A DNA stretch of 22,907 nucleotides from JBBDWJ01 sp040902925 (GTDB lineage Bacteria; Acidobacteriota; Terriglobia; Bryobacterales; UBA6623), in assembly GCA_040902925.1 (NCBI GenBank), contig JBBDWJ010000197.1:1-22907 (forward strand). The letters run 5' to 3'. Below the pieces are notes generated by a model. The model ran no database searches and was not told the DNA's origin. It was given only the letters and a program-made list of their open reading frames with translations. A program made the position numbers and the translations under genes. This document shows, in pieces, positions 12,631 through 21,214 of this stretch (position 1 is the stretch's first letter; every line of letters begins with the position of its first letter).

Positions 12631-15225
12631 ATGAGCGCGTGGAAGAGCCCTCGTCTAGGCTTGTTCGCCATCCTAACCAGTCTGGTAGGCATCGGATGGA
12701 TGCGCGCCCAATCGACATCGTCTTCCTGGCCGCCTCTCGTCCAAAAAGTCACATCCGAATCACCTGCGCTGCCGGTCGATGAGGCGATGAAGACATTCTT
12801 CCTGCCGCCCAGCTATCGTTTGGAACTCGTCGCCAGCGAACCACTGATCCGCGACCCCATCCTGATGGATCAGGACCCCGACGGCCGTCTCTACGTCATC
12901 GAAATGCCTGCCTTCGCTCTCGACGAGACCATGCAAGACTCGCATGAACCCATCTGCCAGGTCGTGATTCTCGAAGACACCGACAACGACGGGCGCATGG
13001 ACAAGCGCACCGTCTTTCTCGACAAACTGATTCTGCCGCGCGCCGTAAAAGTGCTTGCGGACGGTGTTCTCATCGGCGAACCACCCAACCTTTGGCTGGC
13101 GAAAGACACCGACGGCGACTTAAAGGCCGACACCAAGGAACTCGTGCGCGATGATTTCGGACGCCGCGAAGCGAACATCGAGCACAACGCCAACGGCCTC
13201 TACTGGGGCATGGACAACACGATCTACACTTCCGAGCATGATTGGAATCTGCGCTGGAAAGACGGCAAGTTCCTCAAGGAAGAGAGCCTGGTCCGCGGTC
13301 AATGGAATATTTCGCAAGACGACGCCGGACGCATCTACCGCAACTGGAATGAGCAGCCGCTGTTCGTCGATATCATTCCGGTGCGCTACTTCGTGCGCAA
13401 CCCTAACGTGGTGCGCACGCGCGGCCTCTATGACATCCTGATCGAGCGCGACGAAACCGCCATCTGGCCGGTGCGGCCGACGCCAGGATTACAACGCGCC
13501 TACCGCAAGGGTTTTCTGCGGCCCGACGGCACGGCCACGACTTACGCTTCCTCAGCGGATCCTTATATTTTCCGGGGCGATCGCCTGCCCGAGGAAGTAC
13601 AGGGCGACGCCTTCGTTGCCGATTCACCGACCAACCTGGTACACCGGCTGGTCATCGAAAACGACGGTGCGGGACGCCTCACAGCGCGCGATGCCTACGC
13701 CAAAGGCGAATTCGTGGCCTCGACCGACGAGCGTTTCCGGCCGGTGAATCTCTATTCAGCCGCCGACGGCACACTCTATATTATTGATATGTACCGTGGC
13801 GTGGTGCAGGACATTGCCTACCAGACCGAATACCTCAACACCTACATCAAAGGAAACGATCTGGCGCTGCCGGTGGGACTGGGACGCATCTATCGCGTCG
13901 TACATGAGTCGATGGAGCCCGGCCCCCGGCCATCGCTTTCCGACGACACGCCGGAAGAGCTGCTGAAGTCCTTGTCGCATCCCAACGGATGGTGGCGCGA
14001 CATGGCGCAGCAGCTCTTGGTTCAACGCAAGGCGGCGTCGGTCGGGCCGCAACTCAAGCAGCTCGCGGTCAGCGCCCCGGACTGGCGCACGAAGCTTCAC
14101 GCTCTTTGGACTCTCGACGGAATCGACGCCATCGACCCGGCAACTGTCGAAAAATCACTCGCCGACGCGCGGCCCGAAGTACGCGCCGCCGCGGTTCGCA
14201 TCGCCGAGCGCTGGCTGCGCGAGCCGTCGCATCCGCTGCACGCGAAGGTTCTCAGCCGCATCGATGACGCAAACTGGATCGTGCGGTATCAGTTAGCCGC
14301 GTCGCTGGGCGAGTTACCAACAGCCATGCGCGTCCCCGCTCTCGCGGAAATGCTCGGCAAGTACGGCGAGGATCAGATCATCGTCGACGCAGTCATCAGC
14401 GGACTCGCCGGCCAGGAACCGGCGATGCTCGACCGGGTTCTCGAAAGCAAGGCGACGGAACAGAAAGCCGCCGATGCGATCACGATGCTATCGGCGGCCA
14501 TCGCGAAAGCCAACAATCAGCCATCCGCGAGCCGCATCTTCGACCTCGCCGCCGATTCCGGCCGGCCTGCATGGGCGCGCTTGGCGCTGCTTCGTGGATT
14601 CGACACCGGCGGTGGGCAAGCGTCCGCGGGAGGCGCTCCTCCGCAGCGCACCCAGGCGAGCGAACGCCTCACGTTTCCGAGCGAGCCGCAATCACTGACT
14701 CGTTTGTCCGGAGGTTCCGGCGAACTGGCCGGCCTTGCCGCCAGCGTTGCCCGCCGCGTCGACTGGCCCGGCAAGCCCGCGCCCGCCAGGGAACGCCCCG
14801 CGCTCACGCGCGAGCAGCAAGCGCTGGTCGCAAGCGGTGCACAGGTTTACGAAAACTACTGCGCCGGTTGTCATCTCAGCAGCGGCCAGGGCAGCGCTCA
14901 AGGCAGCGGCCAAGGCGCAAAGAGTCTGGTCGCCTCGACGTTCGTCCTCGCCAACCCCGGGGCGGTGATGCGCGTCGTGCTCGACGGCAAAGAAGGATCG
15001 GCAGGACTCATGCCTCCCCTACGCGCGGCCTTGAACGACGAACAAGTCGCCGCCGTCGTGTCTTACATTCGCAACGCCTGGGGCAACGCCGAGTTTCCCG
15101 TGACGCCGTCCGACGCTCAGGAAACGCGCGGCCTTACGTCCCTTCGCAAAACCCCATGGACCGACGAAGAAATCGAGCCGTTCACCCGCGGCCGTTTTCG
15201 TGGCGCGCCGCCGCCGCGGCCTTGA
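12631..15225 (+). CDS. PVC/acidobacterial-type membrane-associated dehydrogenase: beta-propeller, HEAT repeats, cytochrome c
   Basis: 864 aa from the ATG at 12631, with GGAG six bases upstream; the open frame extends back to 12520, overlapping the epimerase end, but lacks a leader there. A signal peptide (about residues 1-28) is followed by a sorbosone-dehydrogenase-like propeller: ELVASEPLIRDPILMDQDPDG, DTDNDGRMD, LADGVLIGEPPNLWLAKDTDGD, ADGTLYIIDMYRGVVQ. HEAT-like helical repeats follow (about 450-640), then a variable Pro/Ser linker. The C-terminal cytochrome c has heme motif CAGCH at residues 744-748 and a probable axial Met at 794 (GLMPPL). It is predicted to oxidise a sugar-type substrate and pass electrons through the heme. 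No cofactor residue proves the substrate. Confidence 0.9.
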   Translation: MSAWKSPRLGLFAILTSLVGIGWMRAQSTSSSWPPLVQKVTSESPALPVDEAMKTFFLPPSYRLELVASEPLIRDPILMDQDPDGRLYVIEMPAFALDETMQDSHEPICQVVILEDTDNDGRMDKRTVFLDKLILPRAVKVLADGVLIGEPPNLWLAKDTDGDLKADTKELVRDDFGRREANIEHNANGLYWGMDNTIYTSEHDWNLRWKDGKFLKEESLVRGQWNISQDDAGRIYRNWNEQPLFVDIIPVRYFVRNPNVVRTRGLYDILIERDETAIWPVRPTPGLQRAYRKGFLRPDGTATTYASSADPYIFRGDRLPEEVQGDAFVADSPTNLVHRLVIENDGAGRLTARDAYAKGEFVASTDERFRPVNLYSAADGTLYIIDMYRGVVQDIAYQTEYLNTYIKGNDLALPVGLGRIYRVVHESMEPGPRPSLSDDTPEELLKSLSHPNGWWRDMAQQLLVQRKAASVGPQLKQLAVSAPDWRTKLHALWTLDGIDAIDPATVEKSLADARPEVRAAAVRIAERWLREPSHPLHAKVLSRIDDANWIVRYQLAASLGELPTAMRVPALAEMLGKYGEDQIIVDAVISGLAGQEPAMLDRVLESKATEQKAADAITMLSAAIAKANNQPSASRIFDLAADSGRPAWARLALLRGFDTGGGQASAGGAPPQRTQASERLTFPSEPQSLTRLSGGSGELAGLAASVARRVDWPGKPAPARERPALTREQQALVASGAQVYENYCAGCHLSSGQGSAQGSGQGAKSLVASTFVLANPGAVMRVVLDGKEGSAGLMPPLRAALNDEQVAAVVSYIRNAWGNAEFPVTPSDAQETRGLTSLRKTPWTDEEIEPFTRGRFRGAPPPRP

Positions 15226-15321
15226 CGAGATATCGAGCAAGCCACCGGTCCCAATGCAAAGCAGTTTCGTTGGATGATCTATCAGAACAACCGGTAATAC
15301 GCTAGTTCGAGACGCCGCGAC

Positions 15322-16338
15322 TCAGCTCAGCATCTCGAGCACAACGCGAAACCGAGCCTGGTTGCTAATCATGCGCTCATAAGCCTCGTTGACCTGTTCG
15401 AGAGGAAATATCTCCACGCGCGGAAACACATTCCGCAACACGCTGAAGTTCAGCGTGTCCTCCGAATCGCGCGCATGCCCTGAATACCAGCCTTGGATCG
15501 AGCGCTTCCGCATGATCAGCGCCAGCGCCGAAATTTCGATCGTTCCACCCGGAGCGGCCGCCAGGATCAGCAGTCCATTGGGCCCAAGCCCTTCGATGAC
15601 TTCCGCAATCGCTTTGCTGTTGGGCGCCGTGGCGAGAATGACACGCGCTCCGCCTAACGCCGTCAACTGCTCGGCAATGCTTCCATCGTCGCTGTCGAGG
15701 TAGATATCCGCGCCAAGCTCGCGCGCCAGCTTCTCTTTGGACTTGCCCCGCGAAATCGCGGCGGTACGAAAGCCAAGCTTGTTCGCGAACTGCACGCCCA
15801 GGTGCCCCAGCCCGCCGACGCCCTGCACCGCGACCAGATCGCCGGCCTGCGCGCCCGAATTGCGCAGCGCGTTGTAGGTCGTAATCCCGGCGCACATCAG
15901 CGGCGCGGCATCCGCGAACTTCAGGTCAGCGGGAACGCGAGCCAAGGCGTGCTGCGACGCGATCATGTACTCGGCATAGCCGCCGTCGTGGCTAAGACCC
16001 GTCACCGCCGCTTTGTCGCAGAGGTGGAAATGTCCTCTGCGGCAGGGGTTGCAAACAAAGCAGTGGCCGCCGTGCCAGCCGACGCCGACGCGTTCGCCCT
16101 CCTTCCACGCGGCGACCGCGGAACCGGCCTTATCCAGAGTGCCCACCACTTCGTGACCCGGCACGCGGGGGTAGGCCACCGGAAAGACACCTTCCTTGAC
16201 GATCACGTCACTGTGGCAAACCCCGCAGGCGGCAACGCGAATCCTGACTTGGTCTGGGCCAGGCTCGGGAATATCCCGCTCGACAAGCTCAAAATCGCCG
16301 CCGGCGCGGGAAACCTGCACAGCTCTCATCCTCGCCAT
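15322..16338 (-). CDS. zinc-dependent alcohol dehydrogenase (MDR family)
   Basis: 338 aa from the ATG at 16338, with GGAGG five bases upstream; the frame is open to 16422 but the ribosome binding site decides the start. Catalytic zinc ligands are Cys41 (ACGVCHSD), His62 (PGHEVVG) and Cys149 (LMCAGITTY). Structural zinc ligands are Cys93, 96, 99 and 107 (HCFVCNPCRRGHFHLC). The NAD(P)-binding loop is GVGGLGHLG at 173-181. All signature residues are present, so it is predicted to be active as a primary alcohol/aldehyde oxidoreductase of the AdhA type. It converges on the cytochrome gene with 96 bases between the stops. Confidence 0.95.
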   Translation of the reverse strand: MARMRAVQVSRAGGDFELVERDIPEPGPDQVRIRVAACGVCHSDVIVKEGVFPVAYPRVPGHEVVGTLDKAGSAVAAWKEGERVGVGWHGGHCFVCNPCRRGHFHLCDKAAVTGLSHDGGYAEYMIASQHALARVPADLKFADAAPLMCAGITTYNALRNSGAQAGDLVAVQGVGGLGHLGVQFANKLGFRTAAISRGKSKEKLARELGADIYLDSDDGSIAEQLTALGGARVILATAPNSKAIAEVIEGLGPNGLLILAAAPGGTIEISALALIMRKRSIQGWYSGHARDSEDTLNFSVLRNVFPRVEIFPLEQVNEAYERMISNQARFRVVLEMLS

Positions 16339-16431
16339 GTTTCCTCCAGACGTGAATCCCGTGCGGAACTCGATTCTGGTTGTAGCAGATCTGCCGTCCG
16401 CGGGCCGTGCAACTTCCTTCACTCGCGGATC

Positions 16432-16475
16432 AAAAAGCCCAAATACCGGGGCGCGTGCCCACAGTCTGCCCCGGT
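16432..16475 (-). terminator. hairpin terminator candidate after the outer-membrane protein gene
   Basis: ACCGGGGC (16445-16452) pairs with GCCCCGGT (16468-16475) around a 15-base loop, 16 bases past the stop at 16491. On the minus strand a T5 run follows nine bases after the stem. The long loop and offset T-run make it a plausible but imperfect intrinsic terminator. Confidence 0.45.
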
Positions 16476-16490
16476 GAGTTCTCTCGCGGC

Positions 16491-17786
16491 TTAGGGCGTA
16501 AACGATACACCGATCAGCGGTGTGACGCGATCTCTTAACCCGCCGCTGTCGAGCTTCATCAGCAGGTTGAACGTCACCAGCAGCGTCCCCACCGGATTGA
16601 TCTTGAATCCCACCGCGCCGTCGGACGTATTGAAGCTGCCCTGCTCGAAGCGCGTCGCCGGGTAGACCGACCCGTCCACGGCGGTGAAGGGCGCCGCGAA
16701 GGCTCGTTGCGCATCGATCAGGCGCTGGCCCAGGAAGTCGACGGCCATCGAGAACCGCGGGCTGATGCCGATGTCCACGCCCGCTACGTAAAGGAACTGC
16801 TCGGGAAGACTCGCTTTCTCCCCGGTCTGCACGTTACCGGCCAGCACGCTGTTGCCGTTGAACTGATATCCGACGTTGAAGTGCGGCGAGAAGCGCCCGT
16901 AGTTGTAGGACAAAACCAGGAAAGGCTTGAAGCCGGCCGCGCCCGTGCCCAGAAAATTCAGCTCATCGCCGGTCGGCAGCCGCACGTCAGCCCCCAGCGC
17001 CAGCGCGGCCCGCTCCCATTTGGTGACCGTACCTTTGACGCGCAGCACCACGTCTCCCAGTCCCGAGGCCGAGGAGCCGCTCGAGAACGAGTGCCTCGAC
17101 ACGTCCTGGCCCGACCGGAATGTATGCGGAAAGGTCGGATCGGCGACAGTGCCGATGCGGCGGATGGTGGTGTCGGAAATAACGTCCAGTTGCGCGTTCA
17201 GGATTGGCGCGGCCACCGAAACGTCCAGCCTGTCGGTCACACCGAAAGTGAAGAACGTCGTGAACTGGCCGACCTGCACGTCGATGACGTTCTGCGTCGT
17301 GATGATGTCGCGCAGGAATGGCGAGTTCGGGTCGACGGTCGGGCTGTGCGTAAACACAGCCGGAAACTGGTCGAGGTCGATATCGTCCATCGTGTCGAAG
17401 CTGAATTGCTGATAGCTGAAACCGAGATAGAACTTGTCTTTACCGATCGTCTCGGCGCGTTCCGCCAGGATCGGCCCGAAGCTTTGCGCCGAGCGGTTAT
17501 AGATGCCCAGCGTCGAGTCGTAGGTATACGTAAAACCGGCCGCGGTCGATGGCAGCGGCAGCGAAGTCAACTGGCTCGCCATGGCCGTATTGAAGGGGCT
17601 GAAATTCGCGCGGAACGAACTGTCGAAGTGCGCGCGGTGCGTCTCGCTATCGAGCGTCAGGCCTTCGGGGCCGTAGATCTCCGGGATCACGAATGCCAGC
17701 TTGCGGCTTTGCTGCGCGTGGAGCGGCATCCACAGCGCGCACACATACATCACGACGAATGCGACGATCCGAGTTTTCGACGCCAT
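16491..17786 (-). CDS. predicted outer-membrane beta-barrel protein (transporter/MetA-pathway-like)
   Basis: 431 aa from the ATG at 17786, with GGGAG six bases upstream. A signal peptide (ASKTRIVAFVVMYVCALW, cleavage near LHAQQ) is followed by alternating amphipathic strands with aromatic girdles: KFYLGFSYQQFSFD, FTTFFTFGVTDRLDVSVAAP, LGDVVLRVKGTVTKWERAAL, GADVRLPTGDELNFLGTGAA, FSPHFNVGYQFNG, LYVAGVDIGISPRFSMAVDF, and VGTLLVTFNLLMKLD near the end. The LGDVVLR and RLPTGDE segments are typical of the outer-membrane 'transporter/phenol-degradation MetA-like' barrels. It is alone, 152 bases upstream of the alcohol dehydrogenase start with a hairpin between. The substrate is unknown. Confidence 0.8.
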   Translation of the reverse strand: MASKTRIVAFVVMYVCALWMPLHAQQSRKLAFVIPEIYGPEGLTLDSETHRAHFDSSFRANFSPFNTAMASQLTSLPLPSTAAGFTYTYDSTLGIYNRSAQSFGPILAERAETIGKDKFYLGFSYQQFSFDTMDDIDLDQFPAVFTHSPTVDPNSPFLRDIITTQNVIDVQVGQFTTFFTFGVTDRLDVSVAAPILNAQLDVISDTTIRRIGTVADPTFPHTFRSGQDVSRHSFSSGSSASGLGDVVLRVKGTVTKWERAALALGADVRLPTGDELNFLGTGAAGFKPFLVLSYNYGRFSPHFNVGYQFNGNSVLAGNVQTGEKASLPEQFLYVAGVDIGISPRFSMAVDFLGQRLIDAQRAFAAPFTAVDGSVYPATRFEQGSFNTSDGAVGFKINPVGTLLVTFNLLMKLDSGGLRDRVTPLIGVSFTP

Positions 17787-17953
17787 CAGTTTCTCCCTAC
17801 TACGAGTTGAATTCAATCGGATTCAAAGCCGACTGGCGGGATGGAAAAGCTGCATGCCGTGCGCCGCGGCGGAACTCGCTGCCCTGTTGTCCGCCGGCGC
17901 GGGGCACAGCAGGCCGCGCCGAAGGCTGCATACAGTATCTCCGAGTCGAGCCA

Positions 17954-20191
17954 CTAGTTCACCGCCTCGATAAACCACGCCCCCTGCCTTTTGCGCATTG
18001 CCACGGTCACAACTTCGTCGATAGGCCTTTGCGGCCCGCGCTCGTCGGCATAACGAATCAGGCGCCGGCAGCGCACCGTTGCCTGGTCCTCGCGGATCTC
18101 AGGGTCCGCCTGCGGCACCAGGTCCAGCTCAATGGACGCGGCTACCCGGAACGAATCGGCAATGCGGCGCACCTGATCCGCCGTGAGCGTCGGCCACAAA
18201 GCTGTGACTTGCGCTACGTCGCGCGCGCGATAGGCCACGCCATAGCGCCGCAACACGTCGCGTATCGCGTCGGCTTCCGAGGGACGCGGCGCGGGCGGCG
18301 GTTCGGCTTTGGCCACCGGGGCCGGCGCTGGGGCCGGTTCCACCGGCGCAGGCGGCCGCATTTCCTTGAGCCGCGCCTGCGCCTGACCAACATAACGGCT
18401 GTTGGGGTTCTGCAGCACGTAGCGTTCGAGAACCGCCGCGTCGTTGGACACCCGCGCAGCCTGCCATTTAAGATCGTCGATTCTTGCTTGCGCTTCCTGG
18501 CGCAGCGCTCCGTTGGGATTGTCGCGCAAGAAAGATTCGAACGAGGCGATGTCGTCATTGCCGCGGATGCGCGTCCATGCGGCCAACTCTTGAGCCGCTA
18601 AGTCAGACGCCGTGGGCCGCGGCGGCGGCTCGTCGGCGACGACCTCGGGCCGCGTTGGAGCCGCGGCCGGCGCTTCGTCGCGCGCCGTTTTTGTGGCAGC
18701 GGGTTCCTTCACAACCGGCTGGGCCTTCGGGGGCGCCGAAGTTGCCGCCGGCGGCGATACGACTGCGGGCGGCGGCCTCACCGCGGGCGGTCGCGTGACC
18801 GCGGCCGCCGGCGTCTGGGGTGTGGCAGCCGGCGTCTGGGGTGCGGCGGTTGGCGTCTCGCGCGTCGCTTCAGGTTGAACCTCAACGGCCGCGGGGGCAT
18901 TGGCCGCTTCCACGGCGCCCGTTGTGTCCGCGGGGGCAGCTTCCTTGGTAACGGCCGCGGGCGGTAGCGAAGCGGCCTGCTCGGCCGACGGCTCGCGCGC
19001 CATGAAAATCATGACCATCGCGATGACAACCGCCACCGCGGTAGCCAGCCCGAGGTAGATGAGCCGCTGGTCGCCGCGCGCCGCGGTAGCCGGCGCGGAA
19101 CCAGTCGGGATCGGCGTGGGAAGCGTCGTCGCTCCGCGCACCATCGTGCGATGCCCCTGCAGCGCCTCGAGTTCGCGCGACAGCTCTTCGACTTGCTGAT
19201 AGCGATCCTTAGGATCCTTCGACAGCGCCTTTTCAACCAGCCTCACCAGCGCGGTCGGAGCATCGGGACGCTGGGTCGCCAGCGACGGCGGCTCTTCGTT
19301 GACGATCGAATAGATCACCGCCAGCTCATACTCGCCCTTGAACGGCGAGCGGCCCGCCAGCATCTCATAGAGCACGACGCCCAGCGACCAGATGTCGGTG
19401 CGATGGTCGACCGTTTGTCCTTGCGCCTGTTCCGGCGACATGTAAGCAGGCGTGCCAAGGCGCGTGCCGGGAGCGGTCAGCTTGGTCTGCGCCACCAGTT
19501 GCGCCAAGCCGAAGTCCACGATTTTGATCACGCCTTCCTTGGTGACCATCACGTTGGCGGGTTTCAGGTCGCGATGGACGATCCCCTCCTTGTGCGCCTT
19601 CACCAGTCCGCGCGACATCTGCGCGCCAAAGTCGAGCACCTCGGCGACCTGCATCGTGCCGCGCTCGATTCGCTTCTTGAGCGTCTCGCCGTTGTAGTAC
19701 GCCATGACGATGAACCAGTGCCCATCGTCGGTCTGATCGATCTGGTGAACCGTGCAGATATTGGGGTGGTCGAGGGTTGAAGTCGCGCGAGCCTCGACGA
19801 TCAATCGCTTCAGGCGTTCCTCGTCGTCGTCGGTGGCGGGGGGAAGAAACTTGAGCGCCACGTAGCGGTCAAGCCGCAGGTCCTGGGCTTTGTAAACCAC
19901 GCCCATGCCGCCGCCGCCCAGCCGGCTCTCGATGCGGTAGTGCGAGATGGTTTGGCCGACGCGGTCACGGCGCTGTTCGCTAACGTTCGAGGTTCGATCC
20001 GACCCGGACCTCAATGCGTGCTTGAGAAAATTGTCCGCGTGTTGGTCAGACCAAAGAAGATCTTCGACTTCACGGCACAGCTCCGGGTCGTCGGTCTCGA
20101 GCTTCTCGAGCTCACGCCGGCTTTCCTCCAGCGGGAGGTTCACAAGCCGGTGGAACCACCCCTGGATCCGCGTCAACCGTTCCGGAGTCAT
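17954..20191 (-). CDS. transmembrane Ser/Thr protein kinase with repeat-rich periplasmic region
   Basis: 745 aa. Residues 1-60 are the helical leader usual in acidobacterial kinases (WFHRLVNLPLEESRRELEKL). The kinase domain covers about 85-346: Gly loop LGGGGMGVVY at 91-100, Lys114 in VALKF, HRDLKPAN at 206-213 with catalytic Asp208, DFG at 226-228 and MSPEQA at 251-256, all intact. One transmembrane helix lies at about 377-398. An Ala/Pro/Val linker (about 400-540) includes a 21-base DNA tandem repeat encoding PQTPAAT. Two TPR-like repeats follow (FLRDNPNGALRQEAQARIDDL and YVLQNPNSRYVGQAQARLKE), then a SnoaL/NTF2-like C-terminal domain (about 635-745). Its start overlaps the stop of a decayed ECF sigma gene. 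It probably senses an envelope signal and phosphorylates cytoplasmic targets. Confidence 0.95.
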   Translation of the reverse strand: MTPERLTRIQGWFHRLVNLPLEESRRELEKLETDDPELCREVEDLLWSDQHADNFLKHALRSGSDRTSNVSEQRRDRVGQTISHYRIESRLGGGGMGVVYKAQDLRLDRYVALKFLPPATDDDEERLKRLIVEARATSTLDHPNICTVHQIDQTDDGHWFIVMAYYNGETLKKRIERGTMQVAEVLDFGAQMSRGLVKAHKEGIVHRDLKPANVMVTKEGVIKIVDFGLAQLVAQTKLTAPGTRLGTPAYMSPEQAQGQTVDHRTDIWSLGVVLYEMLAGRSPFKGEYELAVIYSIVNEEPPSLATQRPDAPTALVRLVEKALSKDPKDRYQQVEELSRELEALQGHRTMVRGATTLPTPIPTGSAPATAARGDQRLIYLGLATAVAVVIAMVMIFMAREPSAEQAASLPPAAVTKEAAPADTTGAVEAANAPAAVEVQPEATRETPTAAPQTPAATPQTPAAAVTRPPAVRPPPAVVSPPAATSAPPKAQPVVKEPAATKTARDEAPAAAPTRPEVVADEPPPRPTASDLAAQELAAWTRIRGNDDIASFESFLRDNPNGALRQEAQARIDDLKWQAARVSNDAAVLERYVLQNPNSRYVGQAQARLKEMRPPAPVEPAPAPAPVAKAEPPPAPRPSEADAIRDVLRRYGVAYRARDVAQVTALWPTLTADQVRRIADSFRVAASIELDLVPQADPEIREDQATVRCRRLIRYADERGPQRPIDEVVTVAMRKRQGAWFIEAVN
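18811..18858 (-). repeat. 21-base in-gene tandem repeat in kinase linker
   Basis: Units containing GGCGTCTGGGG and their decayed third copy encode repeated PQTPAAT/PQTPAAA in the proline-rich linker just outside the membrane. The period is 21 bases, so copy-number change keeps frame and would change linker length. Confidence 0.6.
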
Positions 20192-20475
20192 GCCATTTTC
20201 TGTCGCCCTTGCAGCTCCTTGTGCAACCAGGCTTTTGCGAATCGCGGTTCGCGGTGCAGCGTTGCTTCCGGAATCCTAGCGACCCGGCAATCTCTTCATG
20301 CATCGGTCACAACAAACAATGCGGTTCAGTTACGGGCAAGCGCCCAGGTGAAAATATGCCGTCGCGCCAATACCAGCGCCGCCAAGCGGACATAGGCTTC
20401 GTGGACCAGTCCTATGGCCTCGATCGAGACATTCAACCGCTCTCGCCGCATCGTCCGCCGGGCGAGGTGTCGTTC
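20188..20475 (-). pseudogene. decayed ECF sigma factor (TIGR02999-type) upstream of kinase
   Basis: On the minus strand, 20475-20326 reads ERHLARRTMRRERL, then GLVHEAYVRLAAL and RRHIFTWALARN before a stop. This matches the region-2 signature of acidobacterial ECF factors (LARRYMRRERP, TALVNEAYLRL, HFFAxAAR). After that stop, EEIAGSLG (from 20297) followed by a one-base shift into IPEATLHREPRF and AKAWLHKELQGRQKMA matches the region-4 helix-turn-helix end (EEIAEVLGVS..TVKRDWRFAKAWLHRELQG). About 80 central residues appear deleted. The final stop TGA at 20190-20188 overlaps the kinase ATG (ATGA), the ancestral coupling. Upstream of 20475 the frame is not recognisable. It is predicted to be non-functional. 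Confidence 0.78.
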
Positions 20476-20915
20476 CGGCCTCCTGGGCCGGCCAAGCCCA
20501 AGCGATGACTTCCTTATACCTAGCCTTTGAGACCAGTGTACGTCTTGTTTCGGCGCTCGCGCAATTGGCCTTGGGGTGCCGGCATCCGCTGCTCCCCTCC
20601 CTGGAGCTGCCGGCGCCGCGGGATCGAACTGCCGTTGCCCGCCCTGTGCCCGGCGCCACGGGCAGGCCACTCCCGGCGTCCGTATGACCGCTGCGGATCG
20701 TAGCGGGCGGCCCTCGCCGTTCGGTTCACTGAGCGGTCCTCGCCGTTTCAGGGTTTGCTCGCCGCGCCCGCGGCGCTCCCTAGATGGCTGACGGCCGCCC
20801 GGCACTTGGATTAGCGCGAAACAGCCCCCGAATGCGACAAACGAAATTCTCTAAGGGATGAAGAGACGGAAGGGTGAAACCTGCGCGGGCAATGTCACTC
20901 GACCGGACTCCCGAA
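20476..20915. other. spacer between sigma remnant and repeat region
   Basis: No supportable gene. Several frames are open on both strands because of high GC, but none has a ribosome binding site, leader or domain. The part nearest 20476-20520 may hold further decayed N-terminal sequence of the sigma factor. Confidence 0.4.
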
Positions 20916-20957
20916 ATCGCCGCAGGCGATCCGAGCCCCAATCCGCAAGGGTGGGGT
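20916..20957 (+). repeat. 42-bp double-hairpin dispersed repeat, copy A
   Basis: Starts ATCGCCGCAGGCGAT, a stem of ATCGCC/GGCGAT around GCA. It is followed by CCGAGCCCCA and CCGCAAGGGTGGGGT, where CCCC and GGGG can pair. Copy B at 22853-22893 is identical except for one missing A. Translations of it gave the only similarity among unrelated open frames in the two spacers, so frames crossing it are not genes. Confidence 0.85.
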
Positions 20958-21000
20958 TTGCACAGACCGGATTGTCTGTGCAACAGGTGCGGCAGGACCC

Positions 21001-21049
21001 CTTTTGCCTTTTGCCTTTTGCCTTTTGCACTTTGCCTTTTGCCTTGCTT
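21001..21049 (+). repeat. heptamer tandem repeat array 2 (CTTTTGC, 7 units)
   Basis: Four perfect CTTTTGC units, then ACTTTGC, CTTTTGC and a degenerate CTTGCTT, all in strict 7-base register. It shares the ACTTTGC variant and its position before CTTTTGC with array 1 at 8406-8447. It lies in the spacer downstream of the M48 protease gene, 43 bases after repeat copy A. Confidence 0.9.
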
Positions 21050-21214
21050 TATCTTTGCCCCGCCGCGAGTAAAATGGCCAAACTCCAGGCCCAATCCGCG
21101 GGGTCACCAGCCCTCACGCACTGCCGCAACCGCGCGGGAGTTTCCAAAAAGCTCGCGAACAGGCCGTGTTGAGCGGTGAACGGAGCCGAGGGCCGCTTGA
21201 CAGCAGGGCCGTGA

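Noticed and set aside
16707..17810. 367-aa plus-strand open frame
   Set aside because: Lies entirely antisense to the outer-membrane barrel gene and is His/Arg/Val-rich in the way of a shadow frame; no leader or domain.
17693..18601. 302-aa plus-strand open frame
   Set aside because: Antisense to the kinase C-terminal region, with Arg/His-rich shadow composition.
20326..20805. 159-aa minus-strand open frame as an intact protein
   Set aside because: Only its last about 50 residues are recognisable, as the region-2 part of an ECF sigma factor; the rest is Arg/Gly/Pro-rich spacer without a start signal. Annotated as part of a pseudogene instead.
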